From contig CAMIIO010000002.1 of NCBI GenBank assembly GCA_946221065.1, forward strand, positions 247,183-311,182: 64,000 nucleotides of DNA, given 5' to 3'. The notes under the pieces are model-generated. The model was not told the DNA's origin. It worked only from the letters and a program-made list of their open reading frames with translations, and searched no databases. The DNA is from an uncultured Rothia sp. Its GTDB lineage: Bacteria > Actinomycetota > Actinomycetes > Actinomycetales > Micrococcaceae. Position numbers and translations under genes: made by a program. Below are positions 23,923 to 33,814 of this stretch, piece by piece. How positions within the stretch are numbered: position 1 is the first letter of the stretch; every line of letters begins with the position of its first letter.

Positions 23923-25347
23923 GCTCTACGACGCCGTAACCGGTACCCAGCGTTCTCCTAGGGACCGCTTTATCGAGGCCTATAATTTCTTCTTTACCCT
24001 CATCTGTTACGGCGCCATCGCCGCTTCGATCTGTTTTACTTTTCGCAATGTGCGCGGTAGCTACCGCTGGTTTACGCTCACCGACCAGAATGCCACATTA
24101 TTTTTTGCCGGCTCTTGCCTGATTCTTAGCGCCGTTTTCTTTGCGGTACTTCGCGCACTAGGGCCGGTGGGGCACTCTAGCGCGAATATTTTTTGGCGTT
24201 TTCCGGGGGTCGTGGGACTGCCCAAGAATCCGTGGCGAGTTACCGCTGTGCTAGTTGCGCTTATTGTTTGGGGATTGTTGGGGGTGCTACTAGCAACTGT
24301 TTTTGCCCCGCTTTCGCTCGGTTGGCTACTAGGAACCTCAGCGTTGCTCACACTTTTTGGAGTGTTTTTAGTAAGTGGCGCGCAAGGTTCGCAGTTGCTG
24401 AAGGGCTCTCGCCCGCTCGATTTTTGGGCAGTCTGCGCTTGCCTGACAGGTTCGGGTTTTACCGTTCTAGCAACCGCTTTTCCGCAGAGCGCGATGGCGA
24501 GCGACGGCATCGTATGGGGTACGGGCACGTTGCTGGCAGTGGGTACGGGGCTGTGTCTATGGCTCGCACTTGCCGGTAAGAAGAAAGTTCTGGAGCCTTC
24601 CGAGGCTATTTCTGCCCACGGGCGCGCGTCTGTGCTGTTGGCGTCCTTGAGTAGCGTAGGTTCACCGCAGGGATATAGGTTTTATGGTTCTAGCCGACGG
24701 TTTTTCGTGACCGCTGGAAGAGTAATTCACCGGCGGCGCTCTCGGTGGCGGCGTCTTTTGATAGCGTACTGATGCTAGCGGGCACGGTAGTTTTCTCGCT
24801 ACCTTTCGCGGTGTTTTTGAGTGTTGCCTACGGAGTGCCGGGCGTGGGAATAGTGCTTCTGGCAGGGTGCTGGATTACGGCAACGATGTTTCGCTGGTTG
24901 GCGCGGGAGTGGACGGCGCAACCGAGTTTACGCGCCTGGCTAGGTGGTGGCTATACCCGGCAGTTGGTGGGGTATTGCGCAGGTCCTGCGCTGATGACTG
25001 CCCTCTATGCGCTGGTGATAGTGCTGGTATTTGGGCTGCCGTTATTTGTGGCGGCTGTGGCGTTTTTGTTCGGGCTAACGATCTCCTTGGGCACGGTTAA
25101 CCCGCCACAGCATATTAATTATGATCTGGTTATTGTGACGGAGGCGGGCGTGGTGCTTCCAGTGGAACCAGTTGCTGCTGTGTTGAAGGCTCTGATACTG
25201 GTGGGGGTTCACGCGCTGGGAATTGCGCTGGGTATGATACCGGCGCTGGTGATTGCCGGAGTTGTGGTGTCCGGAACCGTGCTGAACCACCGGCTGAAGG
25301 ATCTTTCGCTGAGCAAAATGTTCTCCGAGCTGTGGGAACCAAGATGA
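23915..25347 (+). pseudogene. DUF6297-like ABC permease, broken by two frameshifts
   Basis: Two open frames cover this region: 23915-24772 (285 codons, in register with the upstream ATPase) and 24745-25347 (200 codons, GTG start). Both are rich in TM helices and together match one permease of about 480 residues. The end of the first frame becomes Arg-rich nonsense (RVIHRRRSRWRR). A third frame at about 24654-24708 reads HRRDIGFMVLADG and leads into FRDRWKSNSPAALSVAASFD in the second frame. Two +1 shifts, near 24655 and near 24700, would restore one gene. It may be a true pseudogene or contain sequencing errors. The ABC ATPase is directly upstream. Confidence 0.6.
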
Positions 25348-25354
25348 TGTACGA

Positions 25355-25424
25355 GTGATGGTGTGCGTGAGCGATGATTGCAGTCTGCTACCTCACCACA
25401 ACCATCGCTAACACGCACCATCAC
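25355..25424 (+). repeat. 70-bp palindromic repeat, copy B
   Basis: Begins GTGATGGTGTGCG, ends CGCACCATCAC, and lies between two convergent genes. The TCA at its right end forms the stop codon of hipA (25421). Confidence 0.85.
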
Positions 25425-26620
25425 TGAAGACTTCGACGGCGATTCTTCAGAGTTTTTATTAACTGCCGTTGTCGGTGAGAGTCAAAGCCTATATCGCTAA
25501 CCTGTTCAATCAGGTTCTGCGTATCTTTCAATGTTTTCTGAATAACTCGCTCCGCGGCAGGTTCACGCAAACCAATCGTGTGCGCAAAACGAATCAATGA
25601 TGCCTTAGACAGTCCGCTTCTTTTTCCGGTTAAGGTAAGAGCCATAGTGTTATCTCCATACGGAGCTGTAGAGGGGATGTCGTAAACGGGGCTAAGCTCC
25701 CACCCGTGGTGTTCTTGAGTGATGATAGAAAGATTTTTTGCGTGTAAATCTCCGTTTCCTGTAAGCCAGGCATAAACAAACTGACGAAAAATTTCTTGTC
25801 GAGCCACTACCTTTCGTGAGGTTAACTGCGAGAGGGCTATGCATACTTCTTCCGCTGAAATATTGTATTTATCCGCGGGATATTTATTGAGTACCTGGCA
25901 GGCATCTTCCACGGCATAGCGAACCAGTTTTCCTGATGCGTCTACCCCACGATCAAAACGTTTGATAAGTAAGCCTGATCTTCCCTTCGCATCCGTTACT
26001 ATCTTTGTCTGCACTATTCCGGTACGAGACTTTAACTTCCGCGCGTAAGAGAGGAAGAAGGATTCATTCTCCACAACGCGGGAATACTCCGGAGGATTGA
26101 GTTTGAGGAAATAACAATCAGTAGCTGCTTGCAGTGGGAGAGTCAGCATTTTTCCGGAAACCTTTTCTTGCACCCCAGGGAGGGCAGACTCATCAACTAT
26201 TCCCGATGTTGAAAGCAAATCCGTAAAATTTATTGATTTAAAATCCTCTACTCCGGAAAGAACATTCTGCACAACGTGGAGCTCTGGCAGTTTGACCCCG
26301 TGGGGAAGCACCCTGATATCCCCTACGGTGTCTTCTCCCACCGCTAAGAGAAGAGAAAGTTCATCGTCAGAGGAAGCTTTGATGCTATTTTTTAACGCGG
26401 TAAGACGCCGGCCTTCGGGCAAGAGTCCGGTGAAAAACGGTGCCAAGGCTCCAGCGGGATACGTATAAGGTTCTTCGCGCAGAGGCAATGTGGTAGCTAC
26501 TGGCCGGGTATGACTCTGAAGAAATTGCTCTGTATAGAGAAATTGCGTTCCAAGATCCGTGCGAAAAATATGTCCCGCCAGCTCATTCTGCTGATAAACA
26601 TCGGCATCGGGGGAAGTCAT
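25421..26620 (-). CDS. hipA: HipA-like toxin kinase
   Basis: A 399-residue protein kinase-fold toxin; E. coli HipA phosphorylates glutamyl-tRNA synthetase and causes persistence. The N-terminal subdomain (FFTGLLPEGRRLTALKNSIK) is fused to the core. Conserved elements are CYFLKLNPPEYSR (ATP-binding Lys), the catalytic loop TGNGDLHAKNLSII, and LSPVYDIPST (DFG-equivalent). All appear intact. It starts with an ATG overlapping the antitoxin stop by 4 bp, a standard toxin-antitoxin operon. Confidence 0.92.
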   Translation of the reverse strand: MTSPDADVYQQNELAGHIFRTDLGTQFLYTEQFLQSHTRPVATTLPLREEPYTYPAGALAPFFTGLLPEGRRLTALKNSIKASSDDELSLLLAVGEDTVGDIRVLPHGVKLPELHVVQNVLSGVEDFKSINFTDLLSTSGIVDESALPGVQEKVSGKMLTLPLQAATDCYFLKLNPPEYSRVVENESFFLSYARKLKSRTGIVQTKIVTDAKGRSGLLIKRFDRGVDASGKLVRYAVEDACQVLNKYPADKYNISAEEVCIALSQLTSRKVVARQEIFRQFVYAWLTGNGDLHAKNLSIITQEHHGWELSPVYDIPSTAPYGDNTMALTLTGKRSGLSKASLIRFAHTIGLREPAAERVIQKTLKDTQNLIEQVSDIGFDSHRQRQLIKTLKNRRRSLQ

Positions 26621-26814
26621 GAGATCTCAGCCGTTATGTCTATTCCTAGGACTTCAGCTAGTGTGCCAACTTTTTCAAGGGCAATGGACAATTTCCCTCT
26701 CTCAAAATCTCGGATAGTGCGTTCAGATACTCCGCTAAGGGCAGCGAGTTCCTCCTGTGGCATATTAAGGGATTTTCGTTGAGCTCTAAAAATAGTTGCG
26801 AAGTCTTCTATCAT
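26617..26814 (-). CDS. hipB: HipB-like antitoxin
   Basis: A 65-residue XRE-family DNA-binding antitoxin: FATIFRAQRKSLNMPQEELA, then LSGVSERTIRDFERGKLSIA is a clear HTH. It binds HipA and represses the operon through palindromes upstream. Two GGCAATATATTGCC operators lie 24-95 bp upstream of its start. Confidence 0.92.
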   Translation of the reverse strand: MIEDFATIFRAQRKSLNMPQEELAALSGVSERTIRDFERGKLSIALEKVGTLAEVLGIDITAEIS

Positions 26815-26836
26815 GGATTACCCCTCATCCATATCA

Positions 26837-26909
26837 GGCAATATATTGCCGGTTTGCGCTTTTTTTCACCATATTACGCTCCATAAGCACGAATCGGCAA
26901 TATATTGCC
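26837..26909. promoter_or_regulatory. hipBA operators
   Basis: Two identical perfect palindromes GGCAATATATTGCC at 26837-26850 and 26896-26909, with centres 59 bp apart. They flank an AT-rich core likely to hold the hipBA promoter on the minus strand. The spacing is near six helical turns (56-63 bp), which suits cooperative looping by HipB. Confidence 0.8.
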
Positions 26910-26943
26910 GGGGTTATTTATAAAGATACAAGGTGATGCACAA

Positions 26944-27013
26944 GTGATGGTGTGTGTAAGCGATGGCTACAGTCTGCTACCTCACCACAACCATCGCTCA
27001 CGCACACCATCAC
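26944..27013 (+). repeat. 70-bp palindromic repeat, copy C
   Basis: Begins GTGATGGTGTGTG, ends GCACACCATCAC. The open frame of the ATPase gene runs back through it, but this is not coding: the other copies translate similarly in unrelated contexts. Confidence 0.85.
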
Positions 27014-27139
27014 TCGCCGTCTCCACCGGCAAACCGTCCCAAATCCTCCCGGGGTATGAGGTTTTGTCTCTCACCTCCGATTAAGCTAGACATCATAACC
27101 CCCATTACCTATTCCTTCTACTTCCCCGGAGCCTCACCT

Positions 27140-29656
27140 GTGAACGTTCAGCCTCAGACCACAAGCGCGCCTCCCTCAGCCGCACAGGCAAACCCGGAAA
27201 TTTCCCAAAACGGACTCACTTCAGCACAGGTGCAGGAGCGCGTTAACGCAGGTCAGAGCAATACGCAGGATTATTCTTCATCTCGTAGCACGCTCACTAT
27301 CATTCGCACTCACCTCTTTACCCTTTTCAACCTGGTACTGGGCGCCTGCGGCGTGGTGGTACTCATACTTGGTCGCTGGCTAGATATGCTTTTCCTCCTC
27401 GCCGCCATCTCCAACATAGCGGTGGGGTTTGTGCAGGAGTACTCGGCTAAGCGCAAGCTGGATCAGATTGCACTACTCAACCGGGACCCTGTCACCGTTA
27501 TCCGTGACGGCGAACGCACTACCGTGGGCATGGAAGAACTGGTGCAAGATGATGTGGTGATTCTCAAGCGTGGGGATCAGGTTCCCGCAGACGCCACGGT
27601 TCTTTCTTCAGATGGGCTGGATCTTGATGAGTCTCTTTTGACCGGCGAGAATGACGCCGTCGCCAAGCACCCCGGAGATACTGTGCTGTCTGCAAGCTCA
27701 GTGGTGGGTGGTACCGGTAAGGTGCAGATTTTTGCGGTGGGCGCAAAGTCTCATGCAGCTAAGCTGTCGCGGGAGGCTAAGCAGTTTTCGCAGATTCACT
27801 CGGAGCTGCGTGAGGGCATGGAGCGCGTGGTTAAGTGGATTACGTGGGCTTTGCTTCCGATTATTGCGGTGGTGTTGAACGGTCAGATGGTGGCTGCCGG
27901 GGGCTGGGCGTATGCTTTGGAGTCTGGTGCGTGGCAGGATGCGTCGATTGTGGCGGTTTCGTCGATTGCGTCCATGATTCCGCAGGGTTTGGCATTGATG
28001 ACGACGATTGCTTTTGCGACGGCGGCGGTAAAGTTGGCGCAGGATCAGGTGTTGATTCAGGAGCAGCCTGCGGTGGAGATGCTGGCGCGGGTTGATGTGG
28101 TGTGTTTTGATAAGACGGGCACGCTCACCGAGGGCGGGGTTCGATTTAATGAGTTGCTTCCGCTAGACTCTTCCACGCTCGATTCTTCCGGTTCTTCTAT
28201 TTCTGCCCTCGACGACGTCGCCCCGGCTTCTGCGCGACGGGCGCTTGCGTGGTTTGGTGCGGATGAGAATGCTAATCCGACGGCGGCAGCGTTGGCGGAG
28301 GGGTTCTCGGATGTTCCGGCGGAGGAGCCGTCGGGGCAGATTGGGTTTAATTCTGCGGCACGTTTTTCTGCGGTGGAGTTTGCTGAGTCGGGTGCCTGGA
28401 TTTTAGGTGCGCCGGAGGTCTTGTTGCGTACGGGTTCGCCGGAACGTGAGCGTGCGTTGGAGCTGGCGGGCAGTGGTTTGCGCACGATGGTGCTTTCTCA
28501 TGCTGAGCGGTTAGATACGGCGCAGGGTGAGGGTAAGTCTCAGCTTCCGGCAGATACTACTCCGGTGTGTTTTGTGACGTTCCGTGAGCAGGTGCGTAAG
28601 GAGGCTGCGGAGACTCTAGAGTTTTTCCGTTCGCAGGATATTGAGATTAAGGTGATTTCGGGCGATAACCCGCAGACCGTTGCCGCCGCCGCCAAGCAGG
28701 CTGGTATGGATACGTCCGCCGGCGCGGTAGATGCTTCCGCGCTACCCGACGACGGCGATGAGCTGGAACGCGCAGTCGTGGGAGGTTCGGTGTTTGGCAG
28801 GGTGAGCCCGGTGCAGAAGAAGAATATGGTGCTTGCTTTGCAGAAACAGGGTAAGACGGTGGCGATGACAGGTGACGGCATTAATGATGCCCTGGCGCTC
28901 AAGCACGCGGATTTGGGTATTGCGATGGGCAATGCGGCGCCGGCAACGAAGGCTGTTTCTCGTTTGGTGTTGCTCGATGGCAGGTTTGATCGTCTTCCGG
29001 GTGTGTTGGCTGAGGGTCGTAAGATTATTGCCAATATTGAGCGGGTTACCAATCTCTTTCTTACTAAGACCGGTTTTGCGATTATGCTCGGCGTGGTTTT
29101 GGGTGTGCTGTGCTGGAAGTTTCCGTTCTTGCCGCGTCAGTATTCCACTGCTGATTTGTTGATTGTGGGTGGCCCGGCGTTCTTTATTACGCTCATGCCT
29201 AATACTCGCCGCTATGTTTCGGGGTCCTTAAACAGGGCGTTGCATTATGCGATTCCGGCGGCGGCGATTGTTGCTGTTTTGCTTGTTGCCGTGAATCTGG
29301 TGGGGCGTTCCATGGGGGATATGGTGAGTACGAGTCAATTGCAAACTGCCACGTTCTTTACGCTGGTACTCATGGGTGTTTATAACATCACCACGGTGAT
29401 TCGTCCGTTGAATCTGGCGCGTATCGGAATTATTGCGCTCATGTTTTCTGGGATGTTCATTGCCGTGTTTGTACCGTTTTTGCGCGATTATCATCTTTTT
29501 GAGATTCCGCCGACGCCACTGCTGTGGTGGTCTTTCGGGTTAGGTTTTGCAGGTATTGTGCTTCTGGAAATCAATCTTGCGGTGCATCGTCGCTGGATGA
29601 AGAAGCATCATGCTTTGGCCGTTGTTGAGTCTCGTAAGGCGAATCGGGCCGCTTAG
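27140..29656 (+). CDS. CtpE-like cation-translocating P-type ATPase
   Basis: An 838-residue P-type ATPase resembling mycobacterial CtpE, a calcium importer. Actuator motif LTGENDAVAKH, phosphorylation site CFDKTGTLTEGG, and hinge TGDGINDALALKHADLGIAMG are intact. Several TM helices flank these. Start GTG 27140 fits the family N-terminus (LTSAQVQERVNAG); longer frames upstream run through a palindromic repeat and are rejected. GGAG precedes the start. The cation is inferred from CtpE similarity only. It is monocistronic; hipBA diverges upstream. Confidence 0.88.
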   Translation: MNVQPQTTSAPPSAAQANPEISQNGLTSAQVQERVNAGQSNTQDYSSSRSTLTIIRTHLFTLFNLVLGACGVVVLILGRWLDMLFLLAAISNIAVGFVQEYSAKRKLDQIALLNRDPVTVIRDGERTTVGMEELVQDDVVILKRGDQVPADATVLSSDGLDLDESLLTGENDAVAKHPGDTVLSASSVVGGTGKVQIFAVGAKSHAAKLSREAKQFSQIHSELREGMERVVKWITWALLPIIAVVLNGQMVAAGGWAYALESGAWQDASIVAVSSIASMIPQGLALMTTIAFATAAVKLAQDQVLIQEQPAVEMLARVDVVCFDKTGTLTEGGVRFNELLPLDSSTLDSSGSSISALDDVAPASARRALAWFGADENANPTAAALAEGFSDVPAEEPSGQIGFNSAARFSAVEFAESGAWILGAPEVLLRTGSPERERALELAGSGLRTMVLSHAERLDTAQGEGKSQLPADTTPVCFVTFREQVRKEAAETLEFFRSQDIEIKVISGDNPQTVAAAAKQAGMDTSAGAVDASALPDDGDELERAVVGGSVFGRVSPVQKKNMVLALQKQGKTVAMTGDGINDALALKHADLGIAMGNAAPATKAVSRLVLLDGRFDRLPGVLAEGRKIIANIERVTNLFLTKTGFAIMLGVVLGVLCWKFPFLPRQYSTADLLIVGGPAFFITLMPNTRRYVSGSLNRALHYAIPAAAIVAVLLVAVNLVGRSMGDMVSTSQLQTATFFTLVLMGVYNITTVIRPLNLARIGIIALMFSGMFIAVFVPFLRDYHLFEIPPTPLLWWSFGLGFAGIVLLEINLAVHRRWMKKHHALAVVESRKANRAA

Positions 29657-29731
29657 ACGGCGCGGTGGCAGCCCTGCCCTAGCCGGGATCATCCCCGCAA
29701 GAAACTATCATTTTTACCCAAACACGTGGGA

Positions 29732-29760
29732 TTGCGTGTACCCATTTTCGGGTGTAAAGT
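29732..29760 (+). promoter_or_regulatory. Promoter of the PTS leader
   Basis: TTGCGT (29732-29737) and TAAAGT (29755-29760) are separated by 17 bp. The predicted transcript would begin about 30 bases before the antiterminator site. Confidence 0.5.
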
Positions 29761-29796
29761 TTCAGTCGAATAAGCGTGAAAACGCTCTAAACATCA

Positions 29797-29931
29797 GGAT
29801 TGTTACTGAATTTGCAGGCAAGACCTGAGTTGCACAGCCCTTCATTGGGCAACCGAATATCCCCGCAAGGGGTTTCACAGGCATACCTATACCCTGTTGC
29901 TGTTTCGGTTTGTGCGGCTCGGGTCTTTTTT
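29797..29931 (+). promoter_or_regulatory. RAT antiterminator and terminator in the PTS leader
   Basis: The sequence GGATTGTTACTG (29797-29808) plus GCAGGCAAGACC (29814-29825) is a near-exact ribonucleic antiterminator (RAT), the binding site of BglG/LicT/SacY-type proteins. Its 3' part (AGACCTGAG) can instead pair with CTCGGGTCT (29918-29926), followed by a run of Ts, giving the competing terminator. The loop is long (about 90 bases) and holds smaller hairpins. The PTS gene follows at 29973. The layout predicts induction by the PTS sugar through an antiterminator encoded elsewhere. Confidence 0.85.
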
Positions 29932-29972
29932 GTTGCTCACAACAATCCATACGGCAAAAGAAATGGATTTGT

Positions 29973-32106
29973 GATGAATACTTCACAGATGGGTGAGCAG
30001 ATTCTGGAGGGCCTTGGTGGTCCCGAGAATATCTCGCACTTCACTCACTGCGCTACCCGCCTGCGCGTTACCCCTAAGTCGCGCGCGGCTATTAATAAAG
30101 AGCAGATTGAAAAGACCCCCGGTGTGCTCTCTATTCTGGAACAGTCTGGGCAAACCCAGGTGGTTTTGGGCGATAAGGTAGAGAGCGTTTACAACGAAAT
30201 GCTCAAGCTGCCCGGTATGGCTCATGTGGGCGAAGGAGCCGTGGACACTGGCGACGCAAACGATGAAAAGAAAGCCGGTGTCGTCACCCGCGTCTTTGAC
30301 GTGCTCTCCGACTCATTCCGTCCGCTACTGTGGGCGTTACTCGGCTCGTCCATGATCCTCACCCTGATTGTTCTGTTGCAGCAGCTCGGTTTCTTCGGTC
30401 AGTACACAGACCTCACCGGCCAGCTCGTGAACATTGATATTGTGAACGGCCCACGCCTATCCGATCCAGACGCCGCCGCCGCAATGTTAGATGAGTGGCG
30501 TCTACAATTCCCCATGTGGTTTATCCTGCTGGCCGCAGCTCTCTCGGTACTGAACTTCATGCCCATTATGATCGGTGCAACCGCTGCTAAGCGACTGGGC
30601 GCCAACATGTGGGTAGGTGCCGCTATCCCAGCCGCGCTGATGACCGACGCGTTCCGCGGTTTGGCTGCCCTGGCTGACCCGAACACCCACATCCTCAACG
30701 TGCCGTTCCTGGGCATGGATCTACCGCTTTACGTGGCTTCTTACACCGGCCAGATCTTCCCGCCGCTCTTTGCCGTTGCCCTGCTGGCACCGCTGGAACG
30801 CCTCCTGAAGAAGATTATCCCTACCATGCTACATATGGTGTTCGTGCCCATGATCTCCATCCTCATCATGGTTCCGCTCACCGCATTCCTAGTGGGTCCC
30901 TTCGGTATTAACCTGGGTCTGGGTATCTCCAACGTGATTGGTAGCGTGAACGAGGTAGCTCCGTGGCTCGTAGGTGGACTCATCGCAGGCCTATACCTGT
31001 TCATGGTTCCGCTTGGTCTGCACTGGCCGCTGAACGCCGTCATGATTAACAACCTACAGACCAACGGTTTTGACTTTATCCAGTCCCCCATGGGTGCCTA
31101 CAACTTCGCCGTGTTCGGTGTGGCAACCGGTGTGGCTATCCGGGCACGTCAGAATAAGGAACTGCGTCAGACCGCCGTCGGTGGTGCTATCTCCGGTTTG
31201 CTCGGTGGTATCTCCGAGCCGTCCCTCTACGGTGTGGTACTGCGCTACAAGCGCGTGTTCCCGCTGATTTTGGTTCCCGCCATCATCGGTGGTGGGTTCA
31301 TCTCGGCGATGGGGGTTCGCTCCTACGCCTTCGCTTTCACCTCTCTACTCTCTATCCCGGCAATGCAACCTTCACCGCTGTACATGGTTGGTTTGGCCAT
31401 TGCGTTCTTTGGCGCCATGACCGGCGTGCTGATTTTCGGCTACGACTCCAAGACTTCTAAGAAGGCAATAGAAGAATCGGAAGCTGAAGAAACCGTTGCA
31501 GAACGCATCAACGACGGCGAAGCCTCCTCGGTTGCCGCAGGTTTGGCTGGCTCCGGTCCCGCTGGCGCGGCAGGTACTGCAACGGCTACCGCTACCCGTC
31601 CAGCGACTGCCCCCGCTGAGACTGACGCGGCTGAGACTGACGCAGCTCTTGACCTATCCGTCCCCGCTCCTCTAGAGGGTAAAGCCATTGCGCTTTCCGA
31701 AGTTCCGGATCCGATTTTTGCCGGCGAAAAACTCGGTAAGGGTGCGGCGATTGAGCCTACCGGCAATACCGTGTTCGCCCCGGCACCTGGCAAGGTGACC
31801 GTAACCATGGCTTCCGGGCACGCCGTCGGCATGAAGCTGGATAACGGCATTGAACTGCTCATTCACGTTGGCCTAGATACCGTGAACCTCAACGGTGAAG
31901 GCTTTGAGGTGAAGGTAGAGAAGGGCCAGCATGTTGAGGCTGGAACCCCGCTCATCGTCTTTGATCGTTCCGTCATTGAAAAGGCTGGCTATCCGCTAGT
32001 TACCCCGGTGATCGTCACGAACACCGTGAAGTTTGCCGATGTTACCGCCACCACCGGCGGCGACGTTACCCCCGGCGATGCCCTCATCGGGGTCACCGCT
32101 AAATAA
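29973..32106 (+). CDS. Beta-glucoside-type PTS permease, EIIBCA
   Basis: A 711-residue phosphotransferase-system permease in the order EIIB-EIIC-EIIA. The EIIB phospho-Cys is in HFTHCATRLRVTPK. EIIC has ten or so TM helices and the GISEPSLYGV sugar-binding motif. A linker rich in Ala/Thr precedes EIIA, whose active His is in LLIHVGLDTVNLNG. The family is Bgl/sucrose-like; the exact sugar cannot be stated. ATG 29973 is the start; the longer frame overlaps the leader. It is controlled by the RAT leader. No glycosidase or antiterminator gene is adjacent. Confidence 0.9.
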
Positions 32107-32144
32107 GGCAGCTACTTCCCGTAAGATTACCTGAAAACTCACAC

Positions 32145-32194
32145 ATAAACCGCGCCCGCTCTGCTACTTGGCAGGACGGGCGCGGTTTATTTTA
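32145..32194 (+). terminator. Strong terminator after the PTS gene
   Basis: ATAAACCGCGCCCG pairs perfectly with CGGGCGCGGTTTAT, followed by TTTTA. It probably also serves the convergent gene at 32192 (stop codon inside its 3' edge). Confidence 0.9.
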
Positions 32195-32815
32195 CATATC
32201 TGAGATTCTTAATTCTCTACGAATCGAATGATAAAAAGCTTCCGAACTAGCTGATAGGTTAAAAAGATAATTCTGATATCTATCATGAGTAGACTCATAC
32301 TCAGCTCCGCTCAGACGGGCTATCATATCTACGGCAGATATAGACTTATCAGTATCTTCAGCAAGCTGGATGGTACAAATACCGAAAGAGCATAAAACTT
32401 TAGCATCACCGACTAGATCTTCTACAGCTTCAGCAACCTCGGCTTCTGCGTAAAGAAGTGCTACTTCTTTTAAGTGAGCCACTTTTTCAGAAATTTCTAA
32501 GAGCTCTTTTCGATTTAACTTACCGAACTCATTAACAACTTTTCGAGTTGCAGATAGCAACTCTACATATATTTCTCTTCGGTCTGCATATAATTGCTTA
32601 TTTCGTTCGAGCTCACTGGTCCTTTCCCAGGTTGTTTCTTGCATTTTACGGTTAGAATCCATTTGAATTTCAAGATTTCTACTCGCAGACTGCAACTGTA
32701 TTTCTTGACGTTTTGTTGCTAATAGATGATTAAAAAATGCAGCAATAAGACCTGCTAAAGCGGATATAGTTCCGCCTATAATTATATTATGCAAACTTGC
32801 AGTAGCTGGATTCAA
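32192..32815 (-). CDS. Membrane-anchored coiled-coil protein, unknown
   Basis: A 207-residue protein with one N-terminal TM helix (IIIGGTISALAGLIAAFFNH) and then about 60 residues of coiled coil (residues 30-95, rich in Gln/Glu/Arg), followed by a helical domain with two close Cys (CSFGIC). No family is recognised. Codons are A/T-ending and the GC content is lower than for surrounding genes, suggesting transfer. It shares its strand with the small gene at 32864 across a 48-bp gap. Confidence 0.6.
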   Translation of the reverse strand: MNPATASLHNIIIGGTISALAGLIAAFFNHLLATKRQEIQLQSASRNLEIQMDSNRKMQETTWERTSELERNKQLYADRREIYVELLSATRKVVNEFGKLNRKELLEISEKVAHLKEVALLYAEAEVAEAVEDLVGDAKVLCSFGICTIQLAEDTDKSISAVDMIARLSGAEYESTHDRYQNYLFNLSASSEAFYHSIRRELRISDM

Positions 32816-32863
32816 TTGACATCTTCACTATAGATTTTTGGTTAATAAATTAGCTGCGGGGGA

Positions 32864-33103
32864 TTATTTTTGTGGAATACACACGGAAACAGTTAAAGTA
32901 TTTTCATCTTTTTGTTCCTTGATAATTTCCACCCTTTCATCGGTACAAATCTCCAAGTCAAGGGGGGAATCACCTGTAAATTCATACATCACTCCGGGGA
33001 ATACGACAAACACCACAGTTTCCCCTGGAGGAATCGGCTCACGAACATTTTTAAGTAACCAGACGTAACTCTGACCACTGTTCTTCACGTGCAACTCAAG
33101 CAT
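32864..33103 (-). CDS. Small AT-rich hypothetical protein
   Basis: A 79-residue protein with probable beta-strand content (KNSGQSYVWLLKNVREPIPP, GETVVFVVFPGVMYEFTGDS), perhaps a small Ig- or OB-like domain; not recognised. ATG 33103 is preferred to a TTG at 33136, though neither has a good Shine-Dalgarno. The upstream 190 bp are AT-rich with no gene. With its neighbour at 32192 it forms a short patch of foreign-looking sequence. Confidence 0.45.
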   Translation of the reverse strand: MLELHVKNSGQSYVWLLKNVREPIPPGETVVFVVFPGVMYEFTGDSPLDLEICTDERVEIIKEQKDENTLTVSVCIPQK

Positions 33104-33328
33104 AAAGATAATGATAGTTAAAAAAACTTGATGCAAGCTGAAAATATATACCCCTTATCGGCCCACATATAATCAATCATTCAGAAATTTGCCCCCTAAA
33201 CAGTCTCATTCTAGAGTCAAACATGGGACAATATATCTAATTTTTCTCTATAAATAAGATAACTGATTTATAAATATTTAATCACTATCATCGGCAAGCC
33301 GTCTATCGCGCAAGGGTTAGCAAGATAT

Positions 33329-33814
33329 TTATAGACAAAGAACCATATGAACGTGGTCGATTCCGGCTTCCTGATAGACCTTCCCTTCACGGGTAAAACC
33401 AGCACGGGCATAGAGGGTGTCTGCCAGGTACTCCTGCGCCGAAATTTCAATACGTTCGGCGTCGGTATTCTTACGAATCCAGTCGATACCGGCACCCACT
33501 AGTGCACGTCCTAGCCCCGTCCCACGAGTCTCGGGAAGTACAGCCACCCTACCAATAGTCCAGGCGCCGGGAGTGATCTCATGGGACTCATCGGTCACGG
33601 TGCCCAAGTCAAACATGCGTAGGTACGCGAGCACACGGCCATCGGGAGCCGTCATAAAAAGGTGCATACACTCAAGGTCTGCACTATCGGGCTCCTGCTC
33701 GGTAATCTGCTGCCCCACCGTAAAAACGATGGAGCGCATCACGTAAATACCGTGCAATTCGCGCAGGGTGAGCTCATCAAAGGTTTTCACCTGAAACTCG
33801 GGAAGGCTAGTCAT
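33329..33814 (-). CDS. ElaA-like GNAT acetyltransferase, paralogue 1
   Basis: A 161-residue N-acetyltransferase. Substrate region: LTLRELHGIYVMRSIVFTVG, with LAYLRMF; the acetyl-CoA loop is VLPETRGTGLGRALV and a C-terminal HMVL follows ARAGFTREG. ElaA family members acetylate unknown small molecules. ATG 33814 is favoured since upstream residues are not family-like. A second paralogue lies at 38109. Confidence 0.88.
   Translation of the reverse strand: MTSLPEFQVKTFDELTLRELHGIYVMRSIVFTVGQQITEQEPDSADLECMHLFMTAPDGRVLAYLRMFDLGTVTDESHEITPGAWTIGRVAVLPETRGTGLGRALVGAGIDWIRKNTDAERIEISAQEYLADTLYARAGFTREGKVYQEAGIDHVHMVLCL

Noticed and set aside
26963..27139. A longer N-terminus for the P-type ATPase
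   Set aside because: The extension is the translated 70-bp repeat and unlike the family; GTG 27140 gives the normal N-terminus.
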